Source: DATJBC01 sp035515515 (GTDB taxonomy: Bacteria; Actinomycetota; Acidimicrobiia; Acidimicrobiales; UBA8190). From it: a stretch of DNA of 25,375 nt. Location: contig DATJBC010000069.1 of NCBI GenBank assembly GCA_035515515.1, positions 1 to 25,375 on the forward strand, written 5' to 3'. The position numbers and the translations under genes are program-made. Numbering within the stretch: position 1 is the stretch's first letter; each line of letters opens with the position of its first letter. Shown here one piece after another: positions 12,612 to 19,480 of this stretch. The notes beneath the pieces were generated by a model. It had not been told where the DNA came from, searched no databases, and saw only the letters and a list, made by a program, of their open reading frames with translations.

Positions 12612-14159
12612 CTACTGGTGGTAGTGGTGCCCGATCCCGAGGGCGCTCTCGGTGCGCTCCCACACCGCCCGCTCGCACCCGCGGGGGTCGTCCTCGACGC
12701 CGCCGCCGGGCCCGAAGACCATGGTCGCCCGGCGGCCGACGTCGTAGGCGGGCCAGTCCCCGACGGCGTCGCACGAGGGGTCCCCGGCGCGGGCGAAGGC
12801 GACCCAGGCCCGCTGCATGGCCTCGGAGAGCTCGAGGGCGGCCGGTGTCCCCCCGGTGAAGACCTGCACGGCGGGGTCGGCCACCGTGCCGAAGACGAAG
12901 GGGATCTCCAGGCCGTGGCACGAGCCGAAGCGGCCCTCGAGGAAGGGGGACTCCCAGGTGAACAGGTACGAGTAGGTGCGGGGCTCGTGGGCGGCGTGGG
13001 CCCGCGCCAGGGCCTGCAGCGGCATGCGGAACACGTAGTCGGTGGTGATGGCGGTCCACAGGTCGTCGCCCGCCACCGACTCCCCCCGGGCCGCCCGGGC
13101 CTCGCGGTAGGCGTCCACGATCTCCCAGGCGGCGGGGCCCACCATGCGGTCCAGGCGCGCCGCCACCCGACCCTCGCCGATCTCCGCGTTGGTCCCCGCC
13201 GCCACCGTGAACAAGGCGCACTCGTCGCGCGTGGACCCCACGAGCAGCGGCACCCGGGCCCCGCCCCCGGCGGCGATGACGTCCGCCGGGACCTCCTCGA
13301 GCACCCCCCCGTCGACGACGGGCAGCAGCGCCAGGGGGAGCTGCCCGGTGGTGGCCGCTTCCGACGCCAGCCGCTGGGTGGCCGCCACCAGCTGCTCGGC
13401 GGGCAGGTGGCGCAGCGCGCCGCGGTCGTGGGCGCCCACCCCGGCCAGCTGGGCCAGGCGCCGGGCCCGGCTGAGGGCCCACGGGGGCCCGCCCGTGGCG
13501 GGCGGGCCGCTCTGGATCACCGCCCGGTGGAACAGCCCTGCCCCCGCCGGCGCCGCCAGCAGGTTCGACACGCTCATGGCCCCCGCCGACTCGCCCACCA
13601 GCGTGACGTTGCCGGGGTCGCCCCCGAACCAGGCGATGTTGGCGCGCACCCAGCCCAGGGCGGCCAGCTGGTCGTGGAGGCTCCAGTTGCCGCACCCCCC
13701 GCCGTCCTCCCCCGCCAGCTCGGGGTCGGCGAGCAGACCGAGCGCCCCCAGCCGGTAGTTGATGGTGACCACCACGGCGCCCTTCTGCGCCAGGCGCCGG
13801 CCGTTGAACAGCGCGCTCGCCCCCGTGCCGGTGGTGAACCCGCCGCCGTGCAGCCACACCAGGACCGGCCGGCGCCCGTCGTCGACGCCGGCCGTCCAGA
13901 CGTTGAGGTTGAGGCAGTCCTCGTCCCAGGCGGTGGGGTCCCCGGCCAGGCTGAAGCCCGGGATGGGCGGCGTCTGGGGGGCGATGGGGCCCCACGACAG
14001 CGCGTCGCGCACCCTCACCCACGACGGCGCCGGCGACGGCCGGCGCCAGCGGCCGGCGCCCCCCGGAGCCGAGGCGTAGGGGATGCCCCGGAACACCCAC
14101 ACCTCGGCCTCGCGGGTGCCGCGCACGGGGCCGCTCTCGGTGCGGGTCACGCCTTCCAC
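12612..14159 (-). CDS. Type B carboxylesterase/lipase family protein
   Basis: A 515-aa serine hydrolase of the cholinesterase-like carboxylesterase family. EDCLNLNVW (80-88) is the family signature 2, HGGGF (104-108) the oxyanion hole, and GESAGA (189-194) the nucleophile elbow with Ser191. Glu313 (STRDE) and His415 (SCHGLEIPFVFG) complete the triad. The length is standard. No signal peptide is visible, so it probably acts in the cytoplasm on esters or carbamates; the natural substrate is unknown. GTG 14159 has a GGGAGG Shine-Dalgarno about 7 nt upstream. It is divergent from the second NlpC/P60 gene and is followed by a palindrome before the glycosyltransferase gene. Confidence 0.93.
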   Translation of the reverse strand: MEGVTRTESGPVRGTREAEVWVFRGIPYASAPGGAGRWRRPSPAPSWVRVRDALSWGPIAPQTPPIPGFSLAGDPTAWDEDCLNLNVWTAGVDDGRRPVLVWLHGGGFTTGTGASALFNGRRLAQKGAVVVTINYRLGALGLLADPELAGEDGGGCGNWSLHDQLAALGWVRANIAWFGGDPGNVTLVGESAGAMSVSNLLAAPAGAGLFHRAVIQSGPPATGGPPWALSRARRLAQLAGVGAHDRGALRHLPAEQLVAATQRLASEAATTGQLPLALLPVVDGGVLEEVPADVIAAGGGARVPLLVGSTRDECALFTVAAGTNAEIGEGRVAARLDRMVGPAAWEIVDAYREARAARGESVAGDDLWTAITTDYVFRMPLQALARAHAAHEPRTYSYLFTWESPFLEGRFGSCHGLEIPFVFGTVADPAVQVFTGGTPAALELSEAMQRAWVAFARAGDPSCDAVGDWPAYDVGRRATMVFGPGGGVEDDPRGCERAVWERTESALGIGHHYHQ

Positions 14160-14207
14160 GACATCCTCCCGACCTGCCTGACCAGGGATTTCCCCCGTCA
14201 GCAGCCC

Positions 14208-14301
14208 CTGTCCACAGCCACGGTAGAGGTCCTGTGGACGAGGGTCAAGGAAATGCGCCCCGGCCCTTCCGGACGGCGAGGGCCGTCACTACTGTGGAAA
14301 A
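14208..14301. promoter_or_regulatory. Cluster of three DnaA-box-like 9-mers
   Basis: CTGTCCACA (14208-14216, plus strand), TCGTCCACA (14233-14241, minus strand) and TTTTCCACA (14293-14301, minus strand) each differ by one base from the actinobacterial DnaA box TTGTCCACA. The first two also form an inverted repeat (GTCCACAG/CTGTGGAC). The third overlaps the -10 and start region of the NlpC/P60 gene at 14303. DnaA binding is a hypothesis. Confidence 0.3.
14290..14295 (+). promoter_or_regulatory. -10 element TACTGT, leaderless NlpC start
   Basis: TAnnnT followed by 7 nt and then GTG 14303, which is the start that gives a normal signal peptide. No Shine-Dalgarno of quality. Overlaps one DnaA-like box. 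Confidence 0.45.
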
Positions 14302-14302
14302 A

Positions 14303-15598
14303 GTGGCAGATGTGACTGGCGGGCTTCGGCGCGCCCGTGCCCGGGCCCGCCTCCTGGGGGCGGCCCTGGGGGCGCTCACGGCCCTGGCGGTGGCCGGCCC
14401 GCCCGGGCGACCCGTCCCGGCGGCGTCGGCCGCCCCGGTGCGGAGCCCCGCCGCCCCCCCGGCCCCGCCCCCGGTCACCCCGGGCGCCATCGGCGCCACC
14501 CAGGCCCAGGTCGACGCCGTCGAGGCCCGGCTGGCGTCGGAGCAGGACGGCCTGGCCTCGCTGTCGGAGCGCTACGACCAGGCCACGGTGCGCCTCGCCC
14601 AGGCGCAGGCCCAGCTGGCGGCCAGCGACGCCCAGCTGGCCGACGCCGTCCGGCGCCACCACCGCGCCCAGCGCCGGCTGCAGCAGGCCGCCGTGCGGGC
14701 CTACATGGAGGACACGCCCGCCGACGACCTGGGCTCGCTGTTCCAGAGCGCGCCCGAGACCCAGGAGCTGCGCGACACCTACCGGGTGGCCGCCATCGGG
14801 GACATCGGGGCGGCCGTGCGCGCCCTGGAGGCGAGCGAGCAGCAGCTGCGCGCCACCGAGGCCGCGCGGCGCGCCCAGCACGCGCAGGCGGCCGCCGTCG
14901 CCGCCCAGGTGGCCCAGGCCCGCCAGGCGGCGCAGGCGCTGGCCTCCTCGACGGAGGCCACGCTGGCGGGCGTGCGGGGGCACCTGGCGCAGCTCGTGGC
15001 CGAGCGGGCCGCGCAGCAGGCCGCCGCGGCCGCCGCGGCCGCCGCGGCGGCGGCCTCCGACGCCGCCAGGCGGCGGGCGGCGCAACAGGCCGCCCAGGCC
15101 GCCCAGGTGGCGCAGACCTTCGGGACGGGATCGACGGCGGCCGCCGACGCCACCGCCGCCGCCTCCCAGGCGTCGCAGAGCGCGGGGGCGGCGGGCGCCA
15201 TCGGCACGGGGACGCCCCCGTCGCCCGGCGGCGCCGGCGCCCTGGCCCTCCAGCGCGCCGAGCAGTACCTCGGGGTGCCCTACGCGTGGGGGGGAGCCAG
15301 CCGCCAGGGCGTGGACTGCTCGGGGCTCACCATGCTCGCCTGGCAGGCGGCCGGTGTCGCCCTCGTGCACTCGGCGGCCCTGCAGTTCCTGGCGTCGAGC
15401 CCCGTGCCGCTCACGGCGCTCGAGCCCGGCGACCTCCTGTTCTACGACCTCGACGGCTCGGGGATCGACCACGTGGTCATGTACGTGGGTTCGGGCGCCT
15501 ACGGCGCGGCCACCATCATCCAGGCCGCGCACACCGGCACCGTCGTGGCGTTCGACCCCGTCTGGTACGCGGGGCTGGTGGGCGCGGGCCGTCCCTGA
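14303..15598 (+). CDS. Secreted NlpC/P60 peptidoglycan hydrolase with coiled coil (paralogue 2)
   Basis: A 431-aa C40-family endopeptidase, same plan as the gene at 3877. Signal peptide: basic n-region (RRARARAR), hydrophobic LLGAALGALTALAVA (17-31), cleavage near PAASA (about 39-43). A Pro/Ala linker follows, then a long coiled coil (about 64-270) broken by an Ala run near 239-251, another Ala/Ser/Gly linker, and the NlpC/P60 domain (about 310-431) with Cys339 (DCSGL) and His390 (IDHVVMY); the third residue is probably Gln407 (IIQAAHTG). GTG 14303 is chosen because TACTGT lies 7 nt upstream; in-frame GTGs at 14294 and 14312 are alternatives. Role inferred: peptidoglycan cleavage during growth or division. 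A terminator-like hairpin follows, separating it from the acyltransferase. Confidence 0.9.
   Translation: MADVTGGLRRARARARLLGAALGALTALAVAGPPGRPVPAASAAPVRSPAAPPAPPPVTPGAIGATQAQVDAVEARLASEQDGLASLSERYDQATVRLAQAQAQLAASDAQLADAVRRHHRAQRRLQQAAVRAYMEDTPADDLGSLFQSAPETQELRDTYRVAAIGDIGAAVRALEASEQQLRATEAARRAQHAQAAAVAAQVAQARQAAQALASSTEATLAGVRGHLAQLVAERAAQQAAAAAAAAAAAASDAARRRAAQQAAQAAQVAQTFGTGSTAAADATAAASQASQSAGAAGAIGTGTPPSPGGAGALALQRAEQYLGVPYAWGGASRQGVDCSGLTMLAWQAAGVALVHSAALQFLASSPVPLTALEPGDLLFYDLDGSGIDHVVMYVGSGAYGAATIIQAAHTGTVVAFDPVWYAGLVGAGRP
15019..15055 (+). repeat. GCC/GCG low-complexity tract encoding poly-Ala
   Basis: Short iterations of CCGCCGCGG within the NlpC/P60 gene encode about 12 consecutive Ala (residues 240-251) in the coiled coil. 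Such tracts are prone to length change by slippage; here it stays in frame. Confidence 0.6.
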
Positions 15599-15629
15599 GG
15601 CGCCGGCCTGCGCTCGGGCACGGGGCCGC

Positions 15630-15651
15630 CACGCCCGCCCCGGGGGGCGTG
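15630..15651 (+). terminator. Hairpin after second NlpC/P60 gene
   Basis: CACGCCC (15630-15636), 8-nt GC loop, GGGCGTG (15645-15651), 31 bp after the NlpC stop and just before the acyltransferase promoter. Likely terminator, no T tract. Confidence 0.4.
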
Positions 15652-15664
15652 TGGCAGGGGCAGG

Positions 15665-15670
15665 TACCAT
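15665..15670 (+). promoter_or_regulatory. -10 element TACCAT, leaderless acyltransferase start
   Basis: TACCAT followed by exactly 6 nt and then GTG 15677, with no Shine-Dalgarno. A clear example of the spacing that recurs across the window. Confidence 0.5.
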
Positions 15671-15676
15671 GACGCG

Positions 15677-16546
15677 GTGACGACCCCGAAGGAAACGGTC
15701 GAGCACCAGCGCGCCGCCCTGGTGCCGCTGCCCCGGGGCGAGGACGCCACTCGCAGCGGGCACCGGCTGAGCGACGTCGACGAGTGGGGCCGCTCCGAGC
15801 ACACCCGGGCCCTGGCCCGCAAGGTGTTCGCACCCATCTACGACAACTGGTTCCGGGTGGAGTGGGAGGGCCTGGAGAAGATCCCCCGCAAGGGGGGCGC
15901 CCTCCTCGTCGCCAACCACGCCGGGGCGATCCCCTCGGACGCGCCGGTGATCATGCACGGCATCGAGGTCGAGCTCAAGCGCCCCGTGTACGGCATGGCC
16001 GACTTCTTCTTCAAGAGCGTGCCGTGGTTCGGCACCGCCTGGGCCCGCGTGGGCGGCCTCCCCGCCCATCCCGACAACGCCCTCCGGCTCCTGCGGGACC
16101 AGGGCCAGCTCGCCCTGGTCTTCCCCGAGGGCACCAAGGGGCCTTCCAAGACCTATGCGGACCGCTACCGGCTGCGCCGCTTCGGCCGGGGCGGGTTCGT
16201 GGAGATCGCCATGCGCGCCGGGGTGCCGGTGATCCCCATCGCCGTGGTCGGCGCCGAGGAGTCGATGCCCACCCTCTTCCGCATCCCCTCCCTGGCCCGC
16301 ATCCTGGGCGTGCCCTACGTGCCGGTGACGGCCAACATGCTCGCCTTCGGCCCCCTGGGCGTGGTCATGTACTTCCCGTCGAAGTTCAAGCTGCGGGTGC
16401 TGGACCCCGTCACCTTCGACGTGCCGCCCGGGCAGGAGCGCTATTCCAAGAGCCGGGTCATGGAGGAGGCCGAGCGCATCCGCATCAACCTCCAGGAGAC
16501 GATCTACGCCATGCTGCGGGAGCGGCGCAGCGTCTGGTTCGGCTGA
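15677..16546 (+). CDS. PlsC-like lysophospholipid/glycerol-phosphate acyltransferase
   Basis: A 289-aa acyltransferase of the phospholipid/glycerol acyltransferase superfamily, which transfers acyl groups to (lyso)phospholipid-type acceptors at the membrane. Block I reads VANHAGAIPSDAP: His81 and Asp88 are separated by six residues instead of the canonical four (HX4D). Block III is FPEGTKG (149-155), and block IV is VPVIPIAVVGAEES (183-196). The first 45 residues are hydrophilic and no clear transmembrane helix is present, suggesting a peripheral enzyme. The extended SDR starts 5 nt after its stop, so the two are one operon. The same pair (SDR annotated galE2 and an acyltransferase, Rv0501/Rv0502) is adjacent in mycobacteria, from memory. 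Acceptor unknown. Confidence 0.88.
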   Translation: MTTPKETVEHQRAALVPLPRGEDATRSGHRLSDVDEWGRSEHTRALARKVFAPIYDNWFRVEWEGLEKIPRKGGALLVANHAGAIPSDAPVIMHGIEVELKRPVYGMADFFFKSVPWFGTAWARVGGLPAHPDNALRLLRDQGQLALVFPEGTKGPSKTYADRYRLRRFGRGGFVEIAMRAGVPVIPIAVVGAEESMPTLFRIPSLARILGVPYVPVTANMLAFGPLGVVMYFPSKFKLRVLDPVTFDVPPGQERYSKSRVMEEAERIRINLQETIYAMLRERRSVWFG

Positions 16547-16551
16547 CGGCG

Positions 16552-17628
16552 GTGGGGCGGCGGGTCCTCATCACCGGGCTGGACACGTTCTGGGGCGGCC
16601 GGATGGCCCAGGCCCTGGAGTCCGACCCCGACGTCGACATGATCCTCGGCATGGGGACCCGCGAGCCCACGGTCCCCCTCGAGCGCGCCGAGTTCGTCAC
16701 CGCCGACCAGACCTACTCGATCCTCTCCCGCATCGTCCGCGCCACGCAGGTCGACACCATCGTGCACACCTTCCTGGTGGTCGACTCCACCAGGGTGTCG
16801 GGACGGGCGCTGCACGAGATCAACGTCATCGGGACCATGAACCTCCTGGCCGCCGCGGGCCAGGCCGGCTCCCCGGTGCGGCAGGTGGTGGTGAAGTCCT
16901 CGACCCTCGTCTACGGCTCGGCGTCGACCGACCCGGCCTGGTTCCGGGAGGAGACGCCGCGCACCTCGCCGGCGCGCACCCGCGTGGAGCGCTCGCTGCT
17001 CGAGGTCGAGGGCTTCGTGCGCGACTTCGCCGAGGACAACCCCGCCACGGTGGTGTCGGTCCTGCGCTTCGCCAACGTGCTGGGCACCGACATCGTCACG
17101 CCCATCAGCACCAACCTGTCGCGCCCGCTGTGCCCGGCCATCGCCGGCTACGACCCGCTGCTGCAGTTCGTGGAGGAGGACGACGTCGTCCGCTGCCTCG
17201 AGCACGTCACCCGCCACCGCGTCCCCGGCCTCTACAACGTGGCGGGCGCCGGCAAGCTGCCGTGGAGCGAGGTGGCCCGCATCTGCGGCTGCCGGCTGCT
17301 GCCCATCCCCCCCGTCGCCACGCGCCCCGCGGCGGCGCCGCTGGTCCGCATGGGGCTCATCGAGCTGCCGCCCGAGCTCGAGAGCCTGCTGCGCTACGGG
17401 CGGGGGGTGGACACCACCCGCATCGGCAAGACCGGGTTCACGTGCCGCTACACCTCGGCGGGGGCGGTCGACAGCTTCATCGGCGCCCTCCGGCTGCGCC
17501 GCAGCGTGGGGCACGCCCCGCCCTCCTACACCTACTCGCAGGACATCGAGCAGTTCTTCCGGCACTCGCCCGCCGTGGTGCACAACGTCCCCGACAGCGA
17601 GGCCCCCTTCCTGCGCGGCCCCTCCTAG
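16552..17628 (+). CDS. Extended SDR / NAD-dependent epimerase-like protein
   Basis: A 358-aa protein with an N-terminal Rossmann fold: VLITGLDTFWGGRMA (5-19) matches TGxxxxxG-type NAD binding, and VVVKSSTLVYG (112-122) holds the usual Ser/Thr active-site strand. The YxxxK catalytic pair of extended SDRs is not visible where expected (after EETPRTSPARTRVERSLLEVE, about 133-153), so it may bind a nucleotide or sugar without classical epimerase chemistry, or act as a scaffold. LRFANVLGTD and FVEEDDVVRCLEHV match the substrate-side region of NDP-sugar epimerases. GTG 16552 starts 5 nt after the acyltransferase stop; the pair is likely coupled in envelope lipid or glycolipid metabolism. Confidence 0.8.
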   Translation: MGRRVLITGLDTFWGGRMAQALESDPDVDMILGMGTREPTVPLERAEFVTADQTYSILSRIVRATQVDTIVHTFLVVDSTRVSGRALHEINVIGTMNLLAAAGQAGSPVRQVVVKSSTLVYGSASTDPAWFREETPRTSPARTRVERSLLEVEGFVRDFAEDNPATVVSVLRFANVLGTDIVTPISTNLSRPLCPAIAGYDPLLQFVEEDDVVRCLEHVTRHRVPGLYNVAGAGKLPWSEVARICGCRLLPIPPVATRPAAAPLVRMGLIELPPELESLLRYGRGVDTTRIGKTGFTCRYTSAGAVDSFIGALRLRRSVGHAPPSYTYSQDIEQFFRHSPAVVHNVPDSEAPFLRGPS

Positions 17629-17664
17629 GCACGGGACGAGGGGCGCTCGCCCGCGGGAGGCGGC

Positions 17665-18291
17665 TCAGAGCGGGCGGGACGTGAGCCAGTCGCGCGACAG
17701 CTGCTCGCGCCGCTGCGCCCACTCCTCGGAGGTCACGGCGTAGCGGACGTGGTCCTCCCAGCGGCCGTCGATCTCGAGATAGCGGACGGCGACGCCCTCC
17801 TCGCGCAGGCCCAGCTTCTCGACGACGCGCCGGCTGGGCCGGTTGCGGGGCACGATGGCGATCTCCACCCGGTGCAGGCCGAGCTCCTCGAAGGCGAAGC
17901 GCAGCACCACCACCGTCGCCTCGGGCGCCAGTCCCCGGCCCGCCACCGCCTCGTCCACCCAGTAGCCCACGAAGGCGTTCTGGAACGGGCCGCGCTGGAT
18001 GGAGGACAGGGTGATCTCCCCCGCCAGGCGCTCGGCCAGGAAGATCCCGAAGCCGTAGCCGCTGCCCATCTGGCGCTCGCGCTCGCGCGCCGCGCAGCGG
18101 GCCGAGAAGCTGCCCCGGTCCTCGGGGGTGAGCGGCGCGCCGGCCGGCCGGGGCTCCCAGGGGACGAGCCACTGGCGGCAGCGGGCCCGCACCTCGAACC
18201 ACGCCTCGTAGTCCTCGTCGCTCAACGTGCGCAGCCGCACCCGTCCGCCGCGCAGCTCGAGGGGCGTCACGCGCGCCGTCCGCCCGATCAC
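17665..18291 (-). CDS. GNAT-family N-acetyltransferase, RimJ/RimL type
   Basis: A 208-aa GCN5-related acetyltransferase. ELRGGRVRLRTLSDEDYEAWFEVR (about 12-35) is the typical RimJ/RimL N-terminus. The acetyl-CoA-binding region contains GYWVDEAVAGRGLAPEA, followed by LHRVEIAIVPRNRPSRRVVEKLGLREEGV, a characteristic motif B ending. These enzymes acetylate N-terminal amines of ribosomal proteins or small amines such as antibiotics; the substrate cannot be told. GTG 18291 overlaps the aminotransferase stop (GTGA), so the two are translationally coupled; GTG 18270 is a possible later start. Convergent with the extended SDR gene, 36 bp apart. Confidence 0.88.
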   Translation of the reverse strand: MIGRTARVTPLELRGGRVRLRTLSDEDYEAWFEVRARCRQWLVPWEPRPAGAPLTPEDRGSFSARCAARERERQMGSGYGFGIFLAERLAGEITLSSIQRGPFQNAFVGYWVDEAVAGRGLAPEATVVVLRFAFEELGLHRVEIAIVPRNRPSRRVVEKLGLREEGVAVRYLEIDGRWEDHVRYAVTSEEWAQRREQLSRDWLTSRPL

Positions 18292-19376
18292 CGGCCCAGC
18301 ACCTCCCCCAGCGCTCCCAGCAGGAGCTGGACGTTGCGCATGCGGGCCGTGTGGCCCATGCACCCGATGCGCCAGGCCCGCCCGGCCATGGGCCCCACCC
18401 CGGCGCCGATCTCGATCCCGTAGTGGTGCAGCAGCCGGGCCCGCACCTCGGCCTCGGGTACGGCCAGCTCCTCGGGGACCCGCACCGTGGTGAGCTGGGG
18501 CAGGCGGTGCCCCGCCGGGGCCACCAGCTCGAGCCCGAGCTTCTCCAGCCCCGCCTGCAGGGCGAGCCCGCACTCGGCGTGGCGCTGCCAGGCGGCCTCG
18601 AGGCCCTCGTCGAGGAGCACCCCCAGCCCGGCGTGCAGGGCGAAGATCATGGAGACCGGCGCCGTGTGGTGGTAGGTGCGCTGGCCCTGGCCCTCCACGT
18701 AGCGGCCGATCAGGCCGAGGTCGAGGTACCACGACGGCGGCCGCGCCCGCAGGCGGCCACGGGCGCGCTCCCCCACGGAGAGCGGGGCCAGGCCGGGCGG
18801 CACCCCCAGGCACTTCTGCGTGGCGCTGTAGACGATGTCGAGGTCCCACCCGTCGGCCTCGAGGGGGATGCCCCCGAGCGAGGTGACGGCGTCCACCACC
18901 ACGAGGGCGTCGCCTTTGCGCGCGGCGATCGCTGCGACGTCGTTGCGCACACCGGTCGAGGTCTCGGCGTGCACCACCGCCAGCACCTTGGGCGAGGGGT
19001 GGGCGCCCACGACGGCCTCGGGGTCGAGCGGGCTGCCCCACGGAGCCTCCACGCGCACGACCTCGGCCCCGGCCCGCGCCGCCACCTCGCACATGCGCTC
19101 GCCGAAGAGGCCGTTGACCCCCACCACGGCCACGTCGCCCGGCTCCAGCACGTTGACCAGCGAGGCCTCCATCCCCGCCGAGCCCGTCCCGCTCACCGGG
19201 AAGGTCAGGGGGTTGGCGGTGCGCAGCACCCGCCGCAGGCGGTCGCAGGTGTCGTCCAGCACCCCCAGGAACTCGGGGTCGAGGTGCCCGAGGACGGGCC
19301 GGACGAGCGCCGCGGTGACCTCCGGATAGGGGTTCGAGGGCCCCGGTCCCATGAGGACTCGGTCGGTGAGCACCAC
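18288..19376 (-). CDS. Class V aminotransferase (alanine/serine-glyoxylate aminotransferase-like)
   Basis: A 362-aa PLP enzyme of fold type I. LMGPGPSNPYPEV (8-20) is the standard N-terminus of alanine- or serine-glyoxylate aminotransferases, and PVSGTGSAGMEASL (60-73) the cofactor phosphate loop. Asp162 (VVDAVTSLGG) contacts the PLP ring nitrogen, and the Schiff-base Lys is Lys188 in YSATQKCLGVPPGLAP. WRIGCMGHT near the C-terminus carries the substrate-carboxylate Arg. Transfers an amino group from Ala or Ser to glyoxylate; which donor is used cannot be decided. GTG 19376 is leaderless (TAGCAT, 6 nt upstream). The CoA-ester lyase at the other end of the window is also of a glyoxylate-linked family, but a functional connection is speculative. 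Confidence 0.92.
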   Translation of the reverse strand: MVLTDRVLMGPGPSNPYPEVTAALVRPVLGHLDPEFLGVLDDTCDRLRRVLRTANPLTFPVSGTGSAGMEASLVNVLEPGDVAVVGVNGLFGERMCEVAARAGAEVVRVEAPWGSPLDPEAVVGAHPSPKVLAVVHAETSTGVRNDVAAIAARKGDALVVVDAVTSLGGIPLEADGWDLDIVYSATQKCLGVPPGLAPLSVGERARGRLRARPPSWYLDLGLIGRYVEGQGQRTYHHTAPVSMIFALHAGLGVLLDEGLEAAWQRHAECGLALQAGLEKLGLELVAPAGHRLPQLTTVRVPEELAVPEAEVRARLLHHYGIEIGAGVGPMAGRAWRIGCMGHTARMRNVQLLLGALGEVLGR

Positions 19377-19382
19377 GACGAA

Positions 19383-19388
19383 ATGCTA
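19383..19388 (-). promoter_or_regulatory. -10 element TAGCAT, leaderless aminotransferase start
   Basis: TAGCAT followed by exactly 6 nt (TTCGTC) and then GTG 19376. No Shine-Dalgarno. It lies in the 104-bp gap after the giant glycosyltransferase gene, so the aminotransferase has its own promoter. Confidence 0.5.
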
Positions 19389-19480
19389 AACACGCTCCGG
19401 GTCCACCCCGCCACATGGTGGGCGGGCGGCCACGCCCCGGTGAAGGCCCTCGTCCCGGGCGCCGCCGCCGGGCCGGCGGA

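Noticed and set aside
14211..14240. Hairpin GTCCACAG/CTGTGGAC as a terminator or riboswitch
   Set aside because: The 14-nt loop and position between divergent promoters make termination unlikely; better explained as two opposed DnaA-like boxes.
11868..14315. 815-codon plus-strand open frame across the glycosyltransferase and esterase genes
   Set aside because: It is antisense to proteins with intact DxD and GESAGA motifs, and its translation is low-complexity.
15665..15680. ATG at 15669 with a 3-codon frame whose TGA overlaps the acyltransferase GTG
   Set aside because: The ATG lies inside the -10 hexamer, so it would not be transcribed; chance overlap.
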